Of a stretch of DNA of 64,000 bases, positions 60,061 through 64,000 are shown piece by piece. Each line of letters begins with the position of its first letter. Positions within the stretch are counted from its first letter, which is position 1. The notes beneath the pieces were generated by a model. The model saw only the letters and a program-made list of their open reading frames with translations. It was not told the DNA's origin and did not search any database. Made by a program: the position numbers and the translations under genes. Source of the DNA: Nocardia nova NBRC 15556 (GTDB lineage: Bacteria > Actinomycetota > Actinomycetes > Mycobacteriales > Mycobacteriaceae); contig NZ_BDBN01000038.1 in NCBI RefSeq assembly GCF_001613005.1, positions 1-64,000 of the forward strand. Reading direction: 5' to 3'.

Positions 60061-60842
60061 GGGGTGTCGAATCCCGCGGCGGCGAACACCTTCTTCGCCG
60101 CATCGGAGTGCACGTAGCCGACGAAGGCGGCGGCCGCGGCGGCGTGCGGGGCCTTGGCGAGCGGTGCGATCGGATAGGTGTTGACCACCTTCGCCGATTC
60201 CGGGAATTCGATGCCCTGCACCTTGTCGCCGGCCGCCTGCACATCGGTGCGGTAGACCAGTGCGGCGTCGACCTCGTCCAGGGTCACCTTGGTGAGCACG
60301 GCCTTGACATCCTGCTCGCGGGTGTCGGGCCGCGGGGTGATGCCGGCGATCTGGAAAACCTTCTCCGCGGCCGCACCACACGGCACCTGCACCGCGCACA
60401 ACGCGATCCGCGGCTCCGGTTTGCCGAAGTCGGCCAGTCCGGTGATCTTGCCCGGATTGCCCTCGGGCACCGCGATTTCCAGCCGATTGCTCACGAACGT
60501 CTCCGGTTTCGCGGTGACCTCACCGGCGTCGACCACCTGCTGCATATTGGCCGGGGCCGCGGAGGCGAAGACATCGGCGGGCGCCCCCTGCTGGATCTGC
60601 TGGGCGAGTGCCGAACTGCCGCCGAAGCTGTAGACGACCTTCACGCCCGGGTGGGCGGCCTCGAAGTCGTGTCCGAGCTTCGTGAACGTCTCGGTGAGCG
60701 AGGCCGCCGCGAAAACCGTGACCGTGCCCGAGAGCTGGTCCGTTCCGGTGGCGGACTTCGCGTCGTCGGAACCGCATCCGGCCAGGCCCGCGGTGACCGC
60801 CACGACGGCCGCTGCGGCGCCGATGGTGCGCAAGAGCTGCAT
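60057..60842 (-). CDS. modA: Molybdate-binding lipoprotein
   Basis: A 261-residue extracytoplasmic solute-binding protein. The lipobox LAGC near residue 22 is followed by GSDDAKSAT, the ligand-site AAASLTETF (Ser residues) and FGGSSALAQQIQQGAPADVFASA, standard for ModA. It should capture molybdate or tungstate and pass it to ModBC. ATG at 60842 is favoured over a TTG three codons earlier. Its gene begins inside the last codons of the upstream HTH-TOBE regulator. Confidence 0.92.
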   Translation of the reverse strand: MQLLRTIGAAAAVVAVTAGLAGCGSDDAKSATGTDQLSGTVTVFAAASLTETFTKLGHDFEAAHPGVKVVYSFGGSSALAQQIQQGAPADVFASAAPANMQQVVDAGEVTAKPETFVSNRLEIAVPEGNPGKITGLADFGKPEPRIALCAVQVPCGAAAEKVFQIAGITPRPDTREQDVKAVLTKVTLDEVDAALVYRTDVQAAGDKVQGIEFPESAKVVNTYPIAPLAKAPHAAAAAAFVGYVHSDAAKKVFAAAGFDTP

Positions 60843-60847
60843 TCTCG

Positions 60848-61249
60848 TCAACTTTCCGGAATTTCGACCACGACGTGGGTCGATTTGACCGAGGCGACGG
60901 CGATACTGCCGACCTCGAGACCGAGTTCGTCGACCGATTCCCGGCTGACCAGCGAGACCAGCCGGAACGGGCCGGCCTGCATCTCGACCTGTGCCATGAC
61001 CGTGTCCTTGACGATGCGGGTGACGATGCCGCGCATCCGGTTGCGGGCCGAGGCGGCGACGGTGACACCGGGTTCGCGCGCCTCGGCGTGCTGACTACGC
61101 AGGACCTCGGCCAGATCCGCGCCGCGCACCCCCTTGCGGCCGCTGTCGAGCCGGATCTCCGGCAGCCGCCCCTGATCGATCCAGCGCCGCACGGTGTCGT
61201 CGCTGACCCCCAGCAGCGCCGCCGCCTCACTGATCCGCAAATTCGTCAC
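60848..61249 (-). CDS. HTH-TOBE molybdate-responsive regulator
   Basis: A 133-residue protein. An N-terminal MerR/excisionase-like HTH (LRISEAAALLGVSDDTVRRWIDQGRLPEIRL) joins one C-terminal TOBE (MOP) domain (SARNRMRGIVTRIVKDTVMAQVEMQ to VVVEIPES). It should bind molybdate through the TOBE domain and regulate modABC. It is the first gene of that operon. The start is uncertain: GTG at 61249 is 7 nt after TATGCT (61262-61257), suggesting a leaderless start; ATG at 61261 and GTG at 61282 are alternatives. Confidence 0.85.
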   Translation of the reverse strand: MTNLRISEAAALLGVSDDTVRRWIDQGRLPEIRLDSGRKGVRGADLAEVLRSQHAEAREPGVTVAASARNRMRGIVTRIVKDTVMAQVEMQAGPFRLVSLVSRESVDELGLEVGSIAVASVKSTHVVVEIPES

Positions 61250-61373
61250 AATGGGAAGCATATTGCCGTGAATGCGGTACACAAGCCCCGCGTGGTTGCG
61301 GACCGGTTAATTCTCACCGGGACGGGACGCATTCGTGCGGCCCGGCCCCTGGCGGGAACGCGAGGGCTGATGC

Positions 61374-61868
61374 ATGCTCGGCGATATGGCCTCGCTCGCC
61401 GGAATCGTCTCCGCCACGACCCGATTCGCGAACCGCCGCGGCGTCTATGCCGGTCGGCGGGCAACGAAAGTCCATGTGGCGCTGTACCGATGCTCGGGCG
61501 GGCGGATCGGCGGGCGCATGCCGGGCCGTCGGCACGCGCGCATACTCCTGCTCGACCACGTGGGTGCGAAATCCGGCATTCCGCGAACCTCACCGCTGAT
61601 GTACGTCGACGCGGGGGCCGCGGTGGCGATCGCGGCGTCGAAGGCGGGGCAGCCGCACCATCCCGCCTGGTATCACAACCTCCTCGCCCACCCCGACACC
61701 ACGATCCGGATCGGAAGGCAAGTCCGCTCGGTGCGGGCGCGGGTCGCCACCGCGACCGAATATCGGGACCTGTGGCGTGAATTCGTGGCTATGACACCGG
61801 ATTACGAGTTCTATCGGCGCCAGGCGGGCGGGCGCACGATCCCGCTGATCGTTCTCGAACCGCGCTGA
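61374..61868 (+). CDS. F420-dependent nitroreductase-family (DUF385/Ddn-like) protein
   Basis: A 164-residue split-barrel protein with LLLDHVGAKSGIPRTSPLMYV and HPAWYHNLLAHPDTTIRIG, the signature of the deazaflavin-dependent nitroreductase family typified by Ddn. It should use F420H2 to reduce quinones or nitro compounds. ATG at 61374 is chosen with GAGGGC upstream; ATG at 61386 is also reasonable. It converges on the SRPBCC gene with a 4-nt gap. Confidence 0.88.
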   Translation: MLGDMASLAGIVSATTRFANRRGVYAGRRATKVHVALYRCSGGRIGGRMPGRRHARILLLDHVGAKSGIPRTSPLMYVDAGAAVAIAASKAGQPHHPAWYHNLLAHPDTTIRIGRQVRSVRARVATATEYRDLWREFVAMTPDYEFYRRQAGGRTIPLIVLEPR

Positions 61869-61872
61869 GCGT

Positions 61873-62304
61873 TCAGCAGTACAGGTCGACGAACCGGTCG
61901 AGTGAGCGTTCGATATCGCCCCGCAGCGCTCGTGCCACCGTCGCTCCGATCGGGCCGAACAGCGGTCGCCCACCCAGATCGATGTCGACGGTGACCGCCG
62001 AACCCGAGGCGTTCGGCGCGACCAGCAGCGCCAGTCCCAGTTTGGTGCCGCCTTTGCCGGCGCCGCTCAGCACGAGCCGGCGCGGTGGTTCGGCGGTGCG
62101 CACGGTCCAGCGCACGCGATTGCGCAGACCCTTCACCGAGGCGATGCCCACCAGTTCGGTACCGGGAGTGAGCTCGTCGGGCACCCGGCCGCGCCATGCC
62201 TCGTGCATGATCAGCCACTGGTCGAGCTCGCCCAGATTCGCCGCGTGCGACCACGCCCGATCGGGGGAGATCGGAACGTCCACCGAGACCTTCAGTTTCG
62301 CCAC
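61873..62304 (-). CDS. SRPBCC/polyketide-cyclase-like protein
   Basis: A 143-residue START-like helix-grip fold protein: AKLKVSVDVPISPDRAWSHAANLGELDQWL at the N-terminus, then strands, and a C-terminal helix VARALRGDIERSLDRFVDLYC. Such proteins bind hydrophobic ligands; no enzyme activity is evident. GTG at 62304 is 6 nt after TACCAT on the minus strand, giving a leaderless mRNA. Confidence 0.8.
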   Translation of the reverse strand: MAKLKVSVDVPISPDRAWSHAANLGELDQWLIMHEAWRGRVPDELTPGTELVGIASVKGLRNRVRWTVRTAEPPRRLVLSGAGKGGTKLGLALLVAPNASGSAVTVDIDLGGRPLFGPIGATVARALRGDIERSLDRFVDLYC

Positions 62305-62310
62305 GGGTGG

Positions 62311-62316
62311 ATGGTA
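62311..62316 (-). promoter_or_regulatory. -10 box TACCAT of the SRPBCC gene
   Basis: On the minus strand TACCAT is 6 nt before the GTG at 62304, an arrangement giving leaderless mRNA. Confidence 0.5.
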
Positions 62317-62346
62317 ACCGCCGGTGATTCGGCCATCCGACCGTGG

Positions 62347-63414
62347 TTACGAGGCGAGTCCGGGGTCGGCGTGGATCGGCCGGTCCGTCGCCGAGAGCGG
62401 TTGCCCGCAACCGCCGCGGCGCACCGCCACGATCTCGGCGCCGATCGACACCGCGGTCTCCTCCGGTGTGCGGCCACCGAGTTCCAGTCCGATCGGTGAA
62501 TGCAGCCGGCGCAGCTGATCATCGCTGATGCCGTTGTCGCGCAGGTGTTTCCGTCGCTCTCGATCCGACCGCCGCGAACCCATCGCCCCCACATAGGCCA
62601 CCGGCAGTCGCAGCGCTGTCGCGAGGACCGGCACATCGAATTTCGGGTCGTGGGTCAGCACGCAGATCACCGTGCGCGAATCGACGTGCGTACCGGCCAG
62701 ATACCGATCGGGCCGATCGCGCACCACCTCGTCGGCCTCGGGCAGACGCGCCCGGTCGGCGAAGACCGGGCGCGGTTCGCAGACGGTGACGCGGTAGCCG
62801 AGCAGCCGCCCGACCCGGCACAGCGCGGTGGTGAAATCGGTGGCGCCGAAGACGATCATGCGCGGTGGCGGGGCGAAGGACGTCACGAACACGGTGCGTT
62901 CACCCTCCGCGCATCCGATGGTGCGGACCGCGCTGGTGGCGGCCTCGAGCATGGCGCGAGCATGTGCGATCACCGCCGGGTCGGCGGGTCCTCCGATCGA
63001 GCGATCCGGTCGCACCGCGACGATCGCGCCGGATTCCAGATCGCGGACCAGGGCGACCGGCCGATCCGGATCCAGCGCGACGTCGATCGTCTCGTACTCG
63101 GCTGCGGTCACCCGGTGGATGAACACCTCCAGTTCCCCGCCGCAGGTGAGCCCGACCGCGAAGGCGTCGTCGGCGCTGTAGCCGAAGGTGCGCCGGACCG
63201 GCTCCCCGGATGCGAGCACCTGCAGGCATTCCTCGTAGACCGCGCCCTCCACGCAGCCGCCGGAGAGGCTGCCCCGCACCTGGCCGGACGCGGAGACCGC
63301 CATGGTGGTGCCCAATGTCCTCGGCGCGCTGCCGCGTACGCCGATCACGGTGGCCAAGGCGTATGTCGTTGCGGCGGCATGCCAGTGCCGCAGGTGCTCG
63401 CCGAGTTCCCGCAC
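62347..63414 (-). CDS. xdhC: XdhC-family protein
   Basis: A 355-residue XdhC/CoxI-type maturation protein. The N-terminal domain has SAPRTLGTTMAVSASGQVRGSLSGGCVEG with the conserved Cys that takes part in molybdenum cofactor handling. The C-terminal Rossmann domain has RMIVFGATDFTTALCRVGRLLG and PVAYVGAMGSRRSDRERR. XdhC binds and delivers sulfurated Moco to xanthine dehydrogenase or related enzymes. GTG at 63414 has GGAGG 5 nt upstream. It is divergent from a CoxL/XdhA-like gene, probably its client. Confidence 0.9.
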   Translation of the reverse strand: MRELGEHLRHWHAAATTYALATVIGVRGSAPRTLGTTMAVSASGQVRGSLSGGCVEGAVYEECLQVLASGEPVRRTFGYSADDAFAVGLTCGGELEVFIHRVTAAEYETIDVALDPDRPVALVRDLESGAIVAVRPDRSIGGPADPAVIAHARAMLEAATSAVRTIGCAEGERTVFVTSFAPPPRMIVFGATDFTTALCRVGRLLGYRVTVCEPRPVFADRARLPEADEVVRDRPDRYLAGTHVDSRTVICVLTHDPKFDVPVLATALRLPVAYVGAMGSRRSDRERRKHLRDNGISDDQLRRLHSPIGLELGGRTPEETAVSIGAEIVAVRRGGCGQPLSATDRPIHADPGLAS

Positions 63415-63427
63415 GCCGACCTCCGAT

Positions 63428-63442
63428 GAGAATTACATTCTC
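63428..63442. promoter_or_regulatory. Inverted repeat between xdhC and the Mo-hydroxylase gene
   Basis: GAGAAT (63428-63433) and ATTCTC (63437-63442) pair around TAC. It lies just upstream of xdhC in the divergent 148-nt gap, so it may be an operator for xdhC. A possible plus-strand -10 TATATT is at 63475-63480. Confidence 0.5.
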
Positions 63443-63539
63443 CTTCTACTGTAGCGACGTACTCACTTTCGGCATATATTGTTAACCGACCGCGAGGTGC
63501 CGGTCCTTGTCCGACGGCGAACAAGAGGGGATCAGTCCG

Positions 63540-63566
63540 ATGACCGCGATGCGAGCCGCCCGATGA
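63540..63566 (+). CDS. Mini-ORF coupled to the Mo-hydroxylase start
   Basis: An 8-codon ORF (MTAMRAAR) whose TGA overlaps the next ATG as ATGA. The GAGGGG ribosome site (about 63525-63530) fits this ORF rather than the downstream start, which has no site of its own. It may act as a coupling leader. Confidence 0.4.
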   Translation: MTAMRAAR

Positions 63567-64000
63567 CCTCGACGACAACAACCGCGAGCGCCTCCGTGGT
63601 CGGCGCGCGGATCCCGCGCATAGAGGACGCGCGCCTGGTCACCGGCGCGGGAACCTTCGTCGACGATGTGACCCGCCCGGGCGCGGCGCACGCCTGCTTC
63701 GTGCGCAGCCCGCTGCCCCGCGCGACCATCGGCACGATCGACGTGTCGGCGGCGCTGGAACTGGACGGGGTACTCGCCGTCTACACCGCCGCGGACCTCA
63801 ATCCCGGTGCGCACGAGATCTCCTACGACCTGGACATGGTCGGTATGCCGCCGGTGCCGCGCCCGCCGCTGGCCGAGGAGGAGGTCCGATTCGTCGGCGA
63901 TCCGGTCGCGCTGGTGATCGCCGCCGACCGCTATATCGCCGAAGACGCCACCGAACTGGTCGTCATCGACTACGAACCGCTGGACCCGGTGGTCGACTAC
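63563..64000 (+). CDS. Molybdenum hydroxylase large subunit (CoxL/XdhA-like), right-edge partial
   Basis: The first 146 residues of a xanthine dehydrogenase/CO dehydrogenase large-subunit family protein: VGARIPRIEDARLVTGAGTFVDDV, HACFVRSPLPRATI, then VRFVGDPVALVIAADRYIAEDA. This is the start of the aldehyde-oxidase/xanthine-dehydrogenase N-terminal (a/b hammerhead) domain. The Mo-binding part lies beyond the window, so CO dehydrogenase, xanthine dehydrogenase and aldehyde oxidase cannot be told apart. The first residues are Thr/Ser-rich. Confidence 0.88.
   Translation, partial: MTSTTTTASASVVGARIPRIEDARLVTGAGTFVDDVTRPGAAHACFVRSPLPRATIGTIDVSAALELDGVLAVYTAADLNPGAHEISYDLDMVGMPPVPRPPLAEEEVRFVGDPVALVIAADRYIAEDATELVVIDYEPLDPVVDY

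Noticed and set aside
61250..61373. Molybdenum-cofactor riboswitch before the HTH-TOBE/mod operon
   Set aside because: The likely start is leaderless and no long structured leader is visible; regulation by the TOBE protein is simpler.
1..64000. Prophage, integrative element or biosynthetic gene cluster
   Set aside because: No integrase, phage structural, NRPS/PKS or complete transposase gene was seen; the only mobile trace is the TnpB scrap.

Overview
The window is high-GC actinobacterial chromosome, most likely Nocardia or a close relative in the Mycobacteriales. The gene order, recalled from knowledge and not searched, follows the Mycobacterium tuberculosis chromosome: a diiron oxygenase next to fprB, then sirA-cysH, hemW, hrcA-dnaJ2-rsmE-phoH-ybeY-corC-era-recO-uppS, zur-smtB-glyS, and dgt-dnaG. 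Other pointers are F420-type oxidoreductases, an MspA-family porin, an APS-reductase CysH, a siroheme sulfite reductase, and many genes whose start codon lies 6-8 nt after a TANNNT -10 box, which suggests leaderless mRNAs. There is no CRISPR array, prophage, complete insertion sequence or large biosynthetic cluster.

Layout. 1-10 kb: an MFS/GntR pair, a diiron oxygenase with its ferredoxin reductase FprB, a large Hsp70-like protein with a low-complexity tail, a VOC protein divergent from a WYL regulator, and an SDR. 10-19 kb: a HAD phosphatase; the sulfate assimilation operon sirA-cysH-cysD-cysN-chelatase on the minus strand, preceded by a short Cys-codon leader ORF; an AraC regulator beside a decayed alcohol dehydrogenase; hemW. 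19-38 kb: a housekeeping stretch for heat shock, ribosome and RNA maturation, cell-wall lipid carrier, zinc homeostasis and glycyl-tRNA synthesis. It is interrupted by a small repeat ORF between ybeY and corC and by an LLM oxidoreductase plus methyltransferase between recO and uppS. 38-50 kb: an ABC exporter with a two-component system, a TPM-domain membrane protein, an MBL hydrolase, a YdcF protein, dgt, a TnpB remnant and dnaG.

50-64 kb: a frameshifted hydrolase, tRNA-Asn with a strong terminator, a thioesterase convergent with a secreted serine protease, and a katE catalase with a SigB/SigF-like promoter. KatE is followed by a broken PfkB/heptose-kinase-like gene, a GT4 glycosyltransferase, an SDR scrap and a DUF2795 protein. 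Then come an MspA-like porin with a Thr/Pro insertion, a molybdate operon (HTH-TOBE regulator, modA, modB, modC), and xdhC divergent from the start of a molybdenum hydroxylase large subunit that runs off the right edge.

Three functional sets stand out. Sulfate activation and reduction (CysD/N, CysH, SirA, chelatase for siroheme) form one operon under probable cysteine-dependent attenuation. ModABC supplies molybdate near XdhC and a CoxL/XdhA-type enzyme. SmtB, Zur and their shared control region handle zinc. The least explained items are the 25-residue repeat ORF, the Hsp70-like chimera, and the Thr-rich porin.
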